Source of the DNA: DATDQA01 sp035292505
GTDB lineage: Bacteria; Bacteroidota; Bacteroidia; Chitinophagales; Saprospiraceae
DNA length: 10,665 nucleotides
Direction of reading: 5' to 3'
Assembly: GCA_035292505.1 (NCBI GenBank)
Contig: DATDQA010000034.1
Span: 1 to 10,665 of the forward strand
Shown here in pieces: positions 1 through 8,018 of the stretch; within the stretch, counting starts at the first letter, position 1, and each line of letters opens with the position of its first letter. The notes below the pieces were generated by a model, which ran no database searches, had not been told where the DNA came from, and saw only the letters and a program-made list of their open reading frames with translations. Both the position numbers and the translations under genes were made by a program.

Positions 1-1181
1 GCCTGGTCGATATCTTCGATGATATCTGCCACATTCTCAATACCTACTGACACTCTGATTAAACCGTCGGTGATTCCATTGCGATCCCGGATTTCTTTGG
101 GTACGTTCAGATGTGACATCGAGGTAGGATGAAGGATGAGTGTATCAATGTCGCCCAGGGTCGGAGCTAATGTACAGAACCTGATTTTGCGCATCGCCTG
201 AATACCGGCCTCCAGCCCTCCCGTAAGTTCAAAGCTCAGCATGCCGCCATGTGCGCGCATCTGTTTTGAAGCGAGCGCATGATATGCATGCGAGGGAAGC
301 CCTGTGTAGTTTACAAGCTTTACACGGGGATGTTGCGCGAGAAACCCGGCGAGCTGCAAAGCATTCGCGCAATGACGCTCCATGCGCAAGGGCAGGGTCT
401 TCAACCCCTGATAGACAAGCCACGCTTCCATAGGACTTACATGAGTACCGATCAGTTTCATTGTCTCCCAGACTCTCGTCTGCATGAATTCTGTGTCACG
501 ACCGATGAGGACGCCGGCAATAGAATTGCCATGACCATTCAGATACTTCGTCGTAGAGTGCATCACAAAGTCAGCCCCATAAGCCAAAGGCTGTTGGAGA
601 AAGGGCGTCGCGAATGTGTTATCCACGGCGACAGGAATACCACGTGCGTTGCCAAGCTTACACATTGCCTCCAGATCTATACAACTCAGGGTCGGATTTG
701 CCGGTGTCTCGAAAAAAATCAGTTTGACATGAGAAGTTTGAGCCAGGATTCGCTCAGCCTCGTCCGGATTTGTCAAATCAATCATGACTGTTTCGATACC
801 GCACCGGGACATCACTTTCGTGAAAAGTTCGGTCGTGCCGCCATAGAGATTACCCTGTGTGAGAACCTGGTCACCGGATTTCAACAGGCTCAGGGCCAGA
901 GTATGAATTGCCGCCATCCCTGAGCTGAACATGATAGCATGACTGTCGATACCGGTGCCATACGACTCAAGTGTCGAGAGTTTAGCGGCAACGGTATCCG
1001 AGGTGGGATTTCCGTAGCGCCCATAGACGTGACCTACCTCCTGTTTTCCAAAAATCCGGATCCCCTGATCGATAGAGTCGAAGGCAAACGAAGAGGTGAG
1101 ATACAGCGGAAGGATGTGCGGTTTTGTAGTCCTGAGGTCCGTTGTCTCCTGGACGCAAAGAGAATCGAAGTGTGCCATCAT
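1..1181 (-). CDS. Cys/Met metabolism PLP-dependent enzyme (cystathionine gamma-synthase/lyase or methionine gamma-lyase family), partial at left edge
   Basis: The minus strand is open from ATG at 1181 to the window edge, giving 393 codons without a stop. Probably only a few C-terminal residues are missing, since family members are about 380-400 aa. Visible hallmarks are YGRYGNPT at residues 53-60 (Tyr and Arg that bind the cofactor phosphate across the dimer), NLYGGT at 111-116 (Tyr113 stacks on PLP), VAVDNTFATP around Asp187, HSTTKYLNGHG with the PLP Schiff-base lysine at Lys212, and a C-terminal GLIRVSVGIE with the carboxylate-binding Arg376. Family members catalyse gamma-replacement or elimination on homoserine esters, cystathionine or methionine in the cytosol. 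The Cys typical of methionine gamma-lyase (LYGC) is Gly here, which favours cystathionine gamma-synthase/lyase, but the C-terminal half (QMRAHGGMLSFELTGG) also resembles methionine gamma-lyases. Substrate is therefore unresolved. A second ATG immediately follows the first. The gene is divergent from the barrel gene at 1249. Confidence 0.9.
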   Translation of the reverse strand, partial: MMAHFDSLCVQETTDLRTTKPHILPLYLTSSFAFDSIDQGIRIFGKQEVGHVYGRYGNPTSDTVAAKLSTLESYGTGIDSHAIMFSSGMAAIHTLALSLLKSGDQVLTQGNLYGGTTELFTKVMSRCGIETVMIDLTNPDEAERILAQTSHVKLIFFETPANPTLSCIDLEAMCKLGNARGIPVAVDNTFATPFLQQPLAYGADFVMHSTTKYLNGHGNSIAGVLIGRDTEFMQTRVWETMKLIGTHVSPMEAWLVYQGLKTLPLRMERHCANALQLAGFLAQHPRVKLVNYTGLPSHAYHALASKQMRAHGGMLSFELTGGLEAGIQAMRKIRFCTLAPTLGDIDTLILHPTSMSHLNVPKEIRDRNGITDGLIRVSVGIENVADIIEDIDQ

Positions 1182-1183
1182 GT

Positions 1184-1191
1184 TAATTTTG
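1184..1191 (+). promoter_or_regulatory. Candidate Bacteroidota -7 element (TAATTTTG) for the barrel gene
   Basis: TAATTTTG matches the Bacteroidota primary-sigma -7 consensus TAnnTTTG and lies 57 bases before the ATG at 1249. I see no clear TTG -33 element at the expected spacing. It lies in the 67-bp gap between two divergent genes, abutting the start of the PLP enzyme. The TA-rich match could be chance. Confidence 0.35.
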
Positions 1192-1248
1192 ACTAAATGT
1201 GTGCGAATTTATTGGAATGTGACATGCGAGATCCTAAGTTGCACTGAA

Positions 1249-2001
1249 ATGACCTTCAAAAAAACAATACTGATTTGTCTGCACCTTGTGCTGATCGTTG
1301 ACCTGCATGCGCAATCCACTGACACAAGAGCCTCCCAGGATGAATTCTTATCACACTGGATGGCAAGTCTTTATTCGGATTGGGGCATCGCCTCTCATCT
1401 GTTTGCGCGCAATATGACCGAAAATCATGGCTTTGGTTTTGGTGGAGAACTGCTGTATAATATTCAGGACGACAAACCGCTGTGGGGTGGGATAGGGGTG
1501 CATAGCTTTGCCTTCGATGATGAACGTCTGCCTTATTCCCAGGAAATAGATGGTGTTTACTATAACTATGAAGATCATACAGCATCACGCATCTTTATGT
1601 TACATGGGATCATCCGGTTTCAGCCAGAGGTTCGTTTTTTTCTGCAACCCTTTCTACAGGCAGCGGCAGGTGTACATTGGTATTTTACAAATACAAAAAT
1701 CGAAGACACAGATTATGATGAACAGGTCGAACGCATCAATGAAAGCCGGGATGCCGTCCTGGGCTTCGCCTTGCATGCGGGTTTGCAATACGTTCCCAAA
1801 AAAATTACAGACTTCCGTATTGATGCACGCTTCGGATATTTCAGAAATGCTTCAGTAGAATATCTGCGATACAATCCAGATCTGAATGGAGGAAGCTTTC
1901 CGATAGATTATTTCGAACCGAAGGTCAGTGCGGTGGATATTTTTGGAATCCAGGTGGGGATTACGGCTGTGATCAGACCGCATACAGAGCTCTTCGAATG
2001 A
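1249..2001 (+). CDS. Unrecognised secreted protein, probable outer-membrane beta-barrel
   Basis: I do not recognise this 250-aa protein. The chosen start, ATG at 1249, gives a clean signal peptide: MTFKK, a hydrophobic core (ILICLHLVLIV), then HAQS with likely cleavage between Ala21 and Gln22, a typical Bacteroidota site. The frame is open back to 1096, but that extension overlaps the divergent PLP gene and puts residues before the signal peptide, so I reject it. The mature part has many short alternating stretches rich in aromatic and Gly residues (GFGFGGELLYNI, GGIGVHSFAF, ILGFALHAGLQYV-like segments, DIFGIQVGITAVI near the end). This resembles an 8-10 strand barrel such as the outer-membrane-beta-barrel or porin-like families. 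It has no catalytic motif that I can identify. The gene is followed by a bidirectional terminator, so it is probably monocistronic. Function unknown. Confidence 0.75.
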   Translation: MTFKKTILICLHLVLIVDLHAQSTDTRASQDEFLSHWMASLYSDWGIASHLFARNMTENHGFGFGGELLYNIQDDKPLWGGIGVHSFAFDDERLPYSQEIDGVYYNYEDHTASRIFMLHGIIRFQPEVRFFLQPFLQAAAGVHWYFTNTKIEDTDYDEQVERINESRDAVLGFALHAGLQYVPKKITDFRIDARFGYFRNASVEYLRYNPDLNGGSFPIDYFEPKVSAVDIFGIQVGITAVIRPHTELFE

Positions 2002-2046
2002 GCAGGAGCCCTCGCTGAAGAATGCGCTAAAAGAACGTTTAAAAAC

Positions 2047-2081
2047 AAAAGAGGCTGTCTCGATCTGCGACAGCCTCTTTT
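2047..2081. terminator. Bidirectional rho-independent terminator between convergent genes
   Basis: A perfect 13-bp stem (AAAAGAGGCTGTC at 2047-2059 pairing with GACAGCCTCTTTT at 2069-2081) closes a 9-nt loop. It starts with an A-run and ends with a T-run, so it can terminate from both directions. It sits between the stop of the plus-strand barrel gene (2001) and the stop of the minus-strand TonB receptor (2109), where a shared terminator is expected. Confidence 0.9.
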
Positions 2082-2108
2082 CGATTGACAAACAACGGTT
2101 ACCAGTTA

Positions 2109-4883
2109 TTAGAAATGGAATCGCAGGCTTGCATTCCATGTTCTTCCAAAACCAAAGATGCCTTTATTGTTGTAGAATTCATTTTCACCGGTGGTAGGAT
2201 CATCTTTAATATTTGTATCCAGTTCTGACACATAGATTTCGTCCAGAACGTTGTTCATGTTAAATCTCAATGTTGTCCTTGTACCTTCAGCAAAACTGAA
2301 ATCGTAGGAAATTCCAGCATCGACAAGTGAATAGGCGGGAAGTTCAACAACCTCTCCACCTGGCTGTAAAAACTGTGCATCATTAACATTATATTCAGCA
2401 TAGAGATTAGCTGCCCGATACCAGTCCGCATAGACGTGCACTCCTTTAGTGACTTCATAATCTGCACCAACGCTCATTGTCGTTTGTGCAGCATCTCCAA
2501 CTTGCAGATCCGCGACATACAAGGTAAGCTCTCCCTCAGGTTGTTGGGTGTCAATGTTCTGACCCCTTGCCAGGAAATTATTGCCATACTTCCAGTCACC
2601 AACCGACAACATTCCAAAAATTTCTAATCTACGCACGGGAACAACTGTCAGTTCCAATTCAATACCCTTATGATCCTGAGAGACATCCGTAAACTGGTAC
2701 ACAATTTCCTCCCCCTCATCATTTTCTTCAGTTCTGTCAAATTGACGATTGCCCCAAACAGTGCTATAAAGATTCAATTTAGCACGAAAGGATTTACTTC
2801 TGAAGCCATAACCCAATTCGAATGCTGTGACCGTTTGATTTTCGATTTCCTCATTGACATCGTTACGGAAATTGATATACACGTTATCAAATAGTGGTTG
2901 TTGCGAATAATAACCGGCATTAAAGAAGACGTTGTGCTTTGCATTGATGTTGTAATTCGCACCAGCCTTTACTGTACCACCAAGAATATTCTCCCAGTCT
3001 GACTCCTGCTCAGAGTCAGAATCCTCATACACGAAGTAATCAATCCGTTTAAATCCTTGATTTGATCCTGAAAGCGCCCCAAACACAGAGAGGTTGTTGA
3101 CCGTATATTCAATTTGCGCGAATAAGCCCATCCAATTTACCAGGCCATCATTATAGTAGTTAATAACGTTGTTGCCATCTTTGTAACTTGGATCACCGAA
3201 ATTGCCAAAGTCCGCCGGGGCTTCTTCAGTAATGTAGTTCACACGGTTATTGATATCAGAAACAGCCAGGTACGCGTCATTTCCAAGTAAATTTTCTACT
3301 CGTCTGTAGTGTATACCTTTGTAATACCTTCCATCAATTCCCGCCACTAGACTTAAGTTGCTGCTCAACTGATGCGTTAAGGTGGACAAGATTCCATACC
3401 AGTTATGAGAATTCATTGACGCTCTCCTGATAAAGCCTGATCCTTCTGTGCCCATTTGGTTTGGCAACTGACCACTAGAAGATGTTACAAAACTTCCTGC
3501 AAGAGGGCCTGATGAAGCTGCAAGTTTCTGACCCCAACCTGCGATTGCTGTACCTTGGTGATAAGCAACAAGATCATCAAAACGCACCTCGCCATTCTCA
3601 TCATGGGTGCCAGTTCCAAATCCGCTAAACGTATCAAAAATTGAACCTGGCGCACGTATCCGGCCGCGTGGGCCAGTTCCTCCGCCACGTCCGAGAGAAA
3701 CATAAGCTGAAGTCTTCAGTTCGGTTTTAGGTGAAATATTCCAATAGTGGTTGATAAAAGCCTTGGGTTTGTGGTAGAAATTCTTTCTCCAACTAAACTC
3801 TTCGCCATCGAGCATTCCCCAGGCATTATTCCATTTAATACCAACACCAGTCTCTGCATTCTCATCATTGGGATCGTCGGGGTCTACAAATGTCCTCAAA
3901 GTAATGTTGTCGAAATTGGATGCAATCAATCGCTGATGATGCCACTGGGGTGCCCCAAGCACTGTGACAGCAACGGTATGATTATTATTGAATTTCTTCG
4001 TCCCGGAAGCAAAGAATGAATAGGCCCTGAACATTGTCCCATCTACATACCCATCTCCACGTGTGTGAGTGAGTTGACCACTCAACGCCCAGCCGCCTTT
4101 GCTTAGACCTGTTGAGTAACTCAAGCCATATTTCTGATATCCATCATTACCCACACCTATACTTACAACTCCACCTTTTTGCATGTCGGCAGCATTAGTC
4201 ACAATATTAATTGAACCACCGATCGAAGACACGGCGAGCTTGGAAGCACCGAGCCCGCGTTGTACCTGAATGTTACTTGTCACATCCGATAACCCCGCCC
4301 AATTGGACCAATACACCCAACCATTCTCCATATCATTTACAGGAATGCCATTAATCATGACTGCAGTATTCCGCTGCGTAAATCCCCTCACATTGATCCG
4401 TGCGTCGCCGAAGCCACCTCCTTCTTTAGTCACATAGATAGAAGGCGTCTTTCTCAGGATTTCAGGGTATTCCTGGTTCCCTACCAAAGCCTGGATCTGT
4501 TGTCCGGAAATCATTGTTGCTGCCACAGGTGTGCGTCTGTCCACGGCGATTGAGGCAATGACATTCGCCTCCGCCAGTACAACATTTCCGGTCTTTAATA
4601 GAACGTCTCCTGCATCGACATCTCCTTCGATCATGATTGGCATAATGAGATCCTCAAAGCCGATATACGATATCAGCAAGGACTTAGCACCTGTCAGGTT
4701 CGTTGAAAACTGAAATGTGCCATCTACATCAGTGGTGGTGCCCTGCGAAGTTCCGTCTATCAGCACGGTCGCTCCGAAAAGACCTTCTCCCGTCCCAGTA
4801 TCAGTAACCTTACCTGAAATAATGCTCTGGGCATAACCCAGAGAGGGCAGGAGGATAGAAAAGAGTAAGAGTTTAATTTTCAT
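2109..4883 (-). CDS. TonB-dependent outer-membrane receptor with carboxypeptidase-regulatory-like N-domain
   Basis: This is a 924-aa outer-membrane active transporter driven by TonB-ExbBD, substrate unknown. Residues 1-18 are a signal peptide (MKIKLLLFSILLPSLGYA, cut before Gln19). Residues about 21-97 form a CarboxypepD_reg-like/CNA-B-type beta domain (ISGKVTDTGTGEGLFGATV, then DGTFQF and ISYIGFE). Residues about 115-230 are the plug, with EILRKTPSIYV, RINVRGF (162-168), MINGIPVND and the plug-end motif SIGGSINIVTN. The rest is the barrel, rich in alternating aromatic strands and ending in ...ASLRFHF with a C-terminal Phe, the usual barrel-assembly signal. Length fits the family. The SusC-typical linker sequence is not present, and no susD-like lipoprotein gene is adjacent, since the downstream neighbour is convergent and the upstream one is a hydrolase. 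It is therefore probably not a canonical glycan SusCD system; siderophore, cobalamin, peptide or small-molecule uptake is equally possible. It is transcribed from its own promoter at 4937-4944. Confidence 0.95.
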   Translation of the reverse strand: MKIKLLLFSILLPSLGYAQSIISGKVTDTGTGEGLFGATVLIDGTSQGTTTDVDGTFQFSTNLTGAKSLLISYIGFEDLIMPIMIEGDVDAGDVLLKTGNVVLAEANVIASIAVDRRTPVAATMISGQQIQALVGNQEYPEILRKTPSIYVTKEGGGFGDARINVRGFTQRNTAVMINGIPVNDMENGWVYWSNWAGLSDVTSNIQVQRGLGASKLAVSSIGGSINIVTNAADMQKGGVVSIGVGNDGYQKYGLSYSTGLSKGGWALSGQLTHTRGDGYVDGTMFRAYSFFASGTKKFNNNHTVAVTVLGAPQWHHQRLIASNFDNITLRTFVDPDDPNDENAETGVGIKWNNAWGMLDGEEFSWRKNFYHKPKAFINHYWNISPKTELKTSAYVSLGRGGGTGPRGRIRAPGSIFDTFSGFGTGTHDENGEVRFDDLVAYHQGTAIAGWGQKLAASSGPLAGSFVTSSSGQLPNQMGTEGSGFIRRASMNSHNWYGILSTLTHQLSSNLSLVAGIDGRYYKGIHYRRVENLLGNDAYLAVSDINNRVNYITEEAPADFGNFGDPSYKDGNNVINYYNDGLVNWMGLFAQIEYTVNNLSVFGALSGSNQGFKRIDYFVYEDSDSEQESDWENILGGTVKAGANYNINAKHNVFFNAGYYSQQPLFDNVYINFRNDVNEEIENQTVTAFELGYGFRSKSFRAKLNLYSTVWGNRQFDRTEENDEGEEIVYQFTDVSQDHKGIELELTVVPVRRLEIFGMLSVGDWKYGNNFLARGQNIDTQQPEGELTLYVADLQVGDAAQTTMSVGADYEVTKGVHVYADWYRAANLYAEYNVNDAQFLQPGGEVVELPAYSLVDAGISYDFSFAEGTRTTLRFNMNNVLDEIYVSELDTNIKDDPTTGENEFYNNKGIFGFGRTWNASLRFHF

Positions 4884-4936
4884 ACTTAAGAGGTTGTAGT
4901 TAATGAATCTGTTTCTAATTCAATTCTTGACTGCGG

Positions 4937-4944
4937 CAAAGGTA
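4937..4944 (-). promoter_or_regulatory. Bacteroidota -7 promoter element for the TonB receptor
   Basis: Read on the minus strand this is TACCTTTG followed by CCGC, a perfect match to TAnnTTTG. It lies 53 bases upstream of the receptor ATG and predicts a transcript start near 4930 with a leader of about 45 nt. The upstream side (4945-5090) is strongly AT-rich, as is common upstream of Bacteroidota promoters. A canonical TTG -33 is not obvious at the expected spacing. Confidence 0.6.
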
Positions 4945-5174
4945 AATTCGAATATTTAAACTTAACATAAAATATCTTGAAATATGTTCATCAAATGTTT
5001 GTAAACCCCATCCTCTACGCAAGCAATGGATCTTCAAATATTTACGTATTACAAACTTTATTTTTCTGTAAAATATTGGGATTCTTAACCTTCAGGATAC
5101 ACAGAATTGATCCTGGACTCAAACATCAGACCTGAGCTTGCACCGTGATTTCCCGCTCTGTAAGGTTTTGGATG

Positions 5175-6002
5175 CTATTTTTTGAAAAGAGTAGTCAGAA
5201 ACTCGTCTGTGGCCTTCCAGGAAGCAGTATCCGCCTGAGCGTTATAAGCTATGGGCATGCTGAACAACTTTCCTAGACTATCCGCATCAGGATTCGTGAA
5301 TGCATGCGTCGCATCAGGATACCGGATGACTCTGTAGTTAACCCCTGCTGCATTCATTTCAGATTCAAAATCTTTGACTGATGCTTCCGGTATCATTGGG
5401 TCTGCCGAGCCGGTGCATACCAATACTCTGGCTTTCAGGATTCCACTTTGCGCCGGGTTTTCTGTTCCTAATCCACCATGATAGCTCACTACGCCATCGA
5501 GATCAGCACCTGCACGTGCCATTTCAAGGACAACAGTACCTCCAAAACAATATCCTATTGCGGCAATTTTCACGCTGTCTACCGTGGCATGCTTCTTCAG
5601 TACTTCCACCGCCTTGTCAAACCGGGCCTTTGCACCTTCGGCTGTAGCCAATGCTTGTTGTATAAAGGCCATAGCGCTGTCCGGATGATTGGCTTGCTTG
5701 CCATCTCCATACATATCAATTGCAAATGCAGTATAGCCCATCCCCGCCAGCATCCTGGCACGCTTCCGTGCATATTCGTTGTGCCCCCACCACTCATGTA
5801 CTACGATCACCCCGGGACGCTTCCCGTGAATCGTTGAATCCCATGCGATCCAGCCCCGGAAATTCAGACTGTCGACCGAATAATTTACTTCGGTAGATTG
5901 AATGACCGGGGACTTTTCATCGTTCGTTTTCACATCGGCTGTATTACAACCAGACACTGTGAGTGCACAAAGCACGAGTAAAATAAAACTTGTTGATTGC
6001 AT
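5175..6002 (-). CDS. Dienelactone hydrolase family lipoprotein
   Basis: This 275-aa alpha/beta hydrolase carries a lipoprotein signal: a hydrophobic segment, then TVSG|C with the lipidated Cys at residue 19. It should therefore be anchored in an envelope membrane facing the periplasm. The catalytic core matches the dienelactone hydrolase family. The HEWWGH motif contains Glu70, the nucleophile elbow GYCFGG carries Cys152, SADPMI supplies Asp201 and ATHAF supplies His233, completing a Cys-Asp-His triad. The classical enzyme hydrolyses dienelactone in chlorocatechol breakdown and is cytosolic. Lipoprotein versions like this probably act as general esterases, and the true substrate cannot be read from the sequence. 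Mature length after the signal fits the family. It lies 291 bp upstream of the TonB receptor start and 130 bp downstream of nhaA, all on the same strand. The gaps and the receptor's own promoter suggest separate transcription. Confidence 0.92.
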   Translation of the reverse strand: MQSTSFILLVLCALTVSGCNTADVKTNDEKSPVIQSTEVNYSVDSLNFRGWIAWDSTIHGKRPGVIVVHEWWGHNEYARKRARMLAGMGYTAFAIDMYGDGKQANHPDSAMAFIQQALATAEGAKARFDKAVEVLKKHATVDSVKIAAIGYCFGGTVVLEMARAGADLDGVVSYHGGLGTENPAQSGILKARVLVCTGSADPMIPEASVKDFESEMNAAGVNYRVIRYPDATHAFTNPDADSLGKLFSMPIAYNAQADTASWKATDEFLTTLFKK

Positions 6003-6132
6003 TGCTGAAGTTAATTTGTTTTGAATTGATGAGAGATAAAAATATAATAATTATGATTCTCTCTGTTCCAGGAAAGGGTGGGGGCACTAAAAAGCACAGA
6101 ACCGCCCGACGTCATTTTTTCTATCACAGAGG

Positions 6133-7455
6133 TTAATTCGATGCACGCGTCCTGCGCGAAACTCTGAGAAGCAAATACCCACCCGTACCTGCAACAAAAG
6201 AAGCGGCGAGGATACCGATTTTGGATTGTTCCACCTGTGTCGGATCCGTAAATGCCAACGCGGTAATGAAAAGGGACATCGTAAATCCAACACCTGCCAG
6301 TAATGCCGCACCATATATCTGTGTCCAACTCGCATTCTCTGGCAGGCTGGCAAGATTTGTCTTTACCATTAATATTGTGATGCCGGTGATACCTACAAAT
6401 TTTCCAAGGATCAGGCCAAAGAATACTCCAAGAGTCACAGGGGTACTGAACGCAGCGACACTTTCAGCAGTGATATGGATTCCGGCATTCGCCAGGGCAA
6501 AAACCGGCATGACAATGAACGCCACGACAGGATGCATGGCATGCTCAAGTCTCTGCAATGGCGTCTCTGCCGCTGCACTGTATTTTTTGATATCACCAAT
6601 GATATGGTGTTGTTCAGATGTCAGCAAGTCATTGTCATTGGGATCTGCATTTCTAAAATCTTCGATGAGTTTTCTCATGTGCTTCACAAATCTGACCTCA
6701 TCAATTTTAGTCCGCGCCGGTATTGCAAATGCAGCGAGGACTCCAGCAATCGTTGCATGTACGCCGGAAAGCATGAAGGCCAGCCAGAGTCCACCGATTC
6801 CCATCACACCATAAAAGACAGCACTGCGTACACCGAGTAAATTCGCTCCAATCATCACGAGGAGAATTACGGTACCAACACCCACATTCATCATGGAGAT
6901 ATCGGAAGTATAGAAAAATGCAATCACCAACACTGCCCCCAGGTCATCCGCAATTGCCAGCGCAGTAAGGAATACTTTCAGAGACAATGGTATACGCCTG
7001 CCCAGAAGGGCGAGAATTCCGAGCACAAAAGCAATATCCGTTGCCATCGGCACGCCCCACCCGTTTGTCTGACCGGAACCTGTGTTGAGGATGAGATAGA
7101 TCAAAGCGGGGACGATCATGCCCCCGACACCGGCAGTCAGAGGTAAAACAGCTTTGCGTAATGTGGATAATTCCCCTCCGATGAGCTCGCGTTTGAGTTC
7201 CAGCCCAATCACAAAAAAGAAGATCGCCATGAGACCATCGTTGATCCAATGATGCAGGTCTTTCGAGATGACAAAATCACCTAATCCAATTGTAAAAGGG
7301 ATATGCCAGATGGCACCATAGGTGTCGCGCCAGGGTGAATTGGCCCAGATCATGGCAATCACTGCCGAAGAAAAAAGCAGGATACCTCCGGTAGTTTCAT
7401 CTTTGATGAATTTAGTGACAGGTGCAATAAGAATGTCAACTCTTGATTGTATCAT
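6133..7455 (-). CDS. nhaA: Na+/H+ antiporter NhaA
   Basis: This 440-aa inner-membrane antiporter exports Na+ (or Li+) in exchange for protons, for pH and salt homeostasis. The family signature residues are all present: MATDIAFVLG with Asp140 (equivalent to E. coli Asp133), AIADDLGAV with the ion-binding pair Asp170-Asp171 (Asp163/Asp164 in E. coli), and GKFVGI with Lys352 (Lys300 in E. coli). FFFVIGLELKREL, GGWGVP-like NGWGVPMATD and LAGVGFTMSLFI are also conserved. About twelve membrane segments can be seen. A hydrophilic insertion of roughly 50 residues (about 249-305, ARTKIDEV to QRLEHAMHP) makes it longer than the 388-aa E. coli protein; many non-enterobacterial NhaAs have such a loop. 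The ATG at 7455 gives a normal short amphipathic N-terminus (MIQSRVDILIAPVTKFIKDE). The upstream neighbour on the same strand is a decayed Na/Pi cotransporter. No terminator is obvious downstream. Confidence 0.97.
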   Translation of the reverse strand: MIQSRVDILIAPVTKFIKDETTGGILLFSSAVIAMIWANSPWRDTYGAIWHIPFTIGLGDFVISKDLHHWINDGLMAIFFFVIGLELKRELIGGELSTLRKAVLPLTAGVGGMIVPALIYLILNTGSGQTNGWGVPMATDIAFVLGILALLGRRIPLSLKVFLTALAIADDLGAVLVIAFFYTSDISMMNVGVGTVILLVMIGANLLGVRSAVFYGVMGIGGLWLAFMLSGVHATIAGVLAAFAIPARTKIDEVRFVKHMRKLIEDFRNADPNDNDLLTSEQHHIIGDIKKYSAAAETPLQRLEHAMHPVVAFIVMPVFALANAGIHITAESVAAFSTPVTLGVFFGLILGKFVGITGITILMVKTNLASLPENASWTQIYGAALLAGVGFTMSLFITALAFTDPTQVEQSKIGILAASFVAGTGGYLLLRVSRRTRASN

Positions 7456-7526
7456 GGATTCGCCTTATAACTAAAAAAGCTACACACCGGATAAACATAT
7501 CAACTTATGCACTTATACACTATCTC

Positions 7527-7874
7527 TTATCCTTCTTCCGTGATCTCCTGAATGCTTTCAAATCGTTGCAGTTCCTGGCTGTTCAACAGCAGATCCCGGA
7601 CGGCAAAGAGAAATCCGAATCCGACAAGGAACCGGTTGACAGAAGAATATCTCGCGGATTTTGAAAAGAGAATCAGTTCAAGGCTGCCGATTGCAATCAA
7701 TGGCAACGCCAGACTAACAATGTCCAATTTAAAACCTATTGTTGCGATGATCCATCCGGTGATCGTCGTTCCGATGTTTGTGCCAAAGACAACTCCCATG
7801 GCGCTTTCCATTGACATGATACCGGCTTCAACAAACGCCAGTGTCATCAGCGATACCGCAGTACCTTCAAACAT
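7527..7874 (-). pseudogene. Na/Pi cotransporter family remnant, truncated and probably internally deleted
   Basis: The frame encodes 115 aa from the ATG at 7874, and similarity seems to begin slightly earlier (about 7928), directly after in-frame stops TAG TAA. The segment AVSLMTLAFVEAGIMSMESA, then GVVFGTNIGTTITGW and KLDIVSLALPLIAIGS is characteristic of one Na_Pi_cotrans repeat, including the conserved GTNIGTT loop. Intact proteins are several hundred residues, with two such repeats and often a PhoU-like tail. Here the first part is absent, the QSSS-type motif before AVSL is degraded to FEGT, and the sequence jumps after LVGFGFLF from membrane to a hydrophilic tail (AVRDLLLNSQELQRFESI) ending at 7527. 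That tail could be the normal C-terminus joined by an internal deletion. It lies 71 bp upstream of nhaA on the same strand. A small functional protein is possible but unlikely. Confidence 0.7.
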
Positions 7875-7946
7875 TGTCGCAGCGATTATCTTGACGGATG
7901 ATTTGATGACAACAAAGATGAAATTTACGTTTTACTAGTGCCAATA

Positions 7947-8018
7947 ATGGAGCATGCATGGACGTCAGCAGAGAAATCAGTGGAAATACTATTTGGACTA
8001 AACGATACACCTAAATGA
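7947..8018 (+). pseudogene. Possible N-terminal remnant of a P-type cation ATPase
   Basis: A 23-codon plus-strand frame contains EHAWTSAEKSVEILFGL followed by NDTPK and a TGA. This resembles the start of P-type Ca2+/cation ATPases (Cation_ATPase_N domain), which commonly read W-x-x-S-x-E-E-x-L-x-x-(L/F)-x-V-D then GLS. Shifting one base after the Lys codon gives DSADD, reminiscent of the GLSADD that would follow, before the reading breaks down. No later ATPase motif (for example DKTGT) occurs before selD ends at 8157, so at most the first 25-45 residues survive. The match is short and was made by eye; it may be chance. Confidence 0.3.

Noticed and set aside
279..923. 214-codon plus-strand open frame
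   Set aside because: It lies wholly antisense to the PLP enzyme, whose minus-strand frame carries all family motifs. The plus product has no recognisable feature.
1096..1248. Upstream extension of the barrel gene to an ATG at 1096
   Set aside because: It overlaps the divergent PLP enzyme and would place about 50 residues before an obvious signal peptide at 1249.
5037..5077. Imperfect AT-rich inverted repeat (AATATTTAC / GTAAAATATT) upstream of the TonB receptor
   Set aside because: The arms differ by one base and the region is so AT-rich that such a match is expected by chance. It is about 150 bp from the ATG with no supporting context.
5101..5174. Possible terminator hairpin after the dienelactone hydrolase (GAGC...GCTC)
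   Set aside because: The stem is only 4 bp with a 17-nt loop and no T-run follows.
6221..6814. 197-codon plus-strand open frame inside nhaA
   Set aside because: It is antisense to conserved NhaA motifs and is a shadow of that codon pattern.
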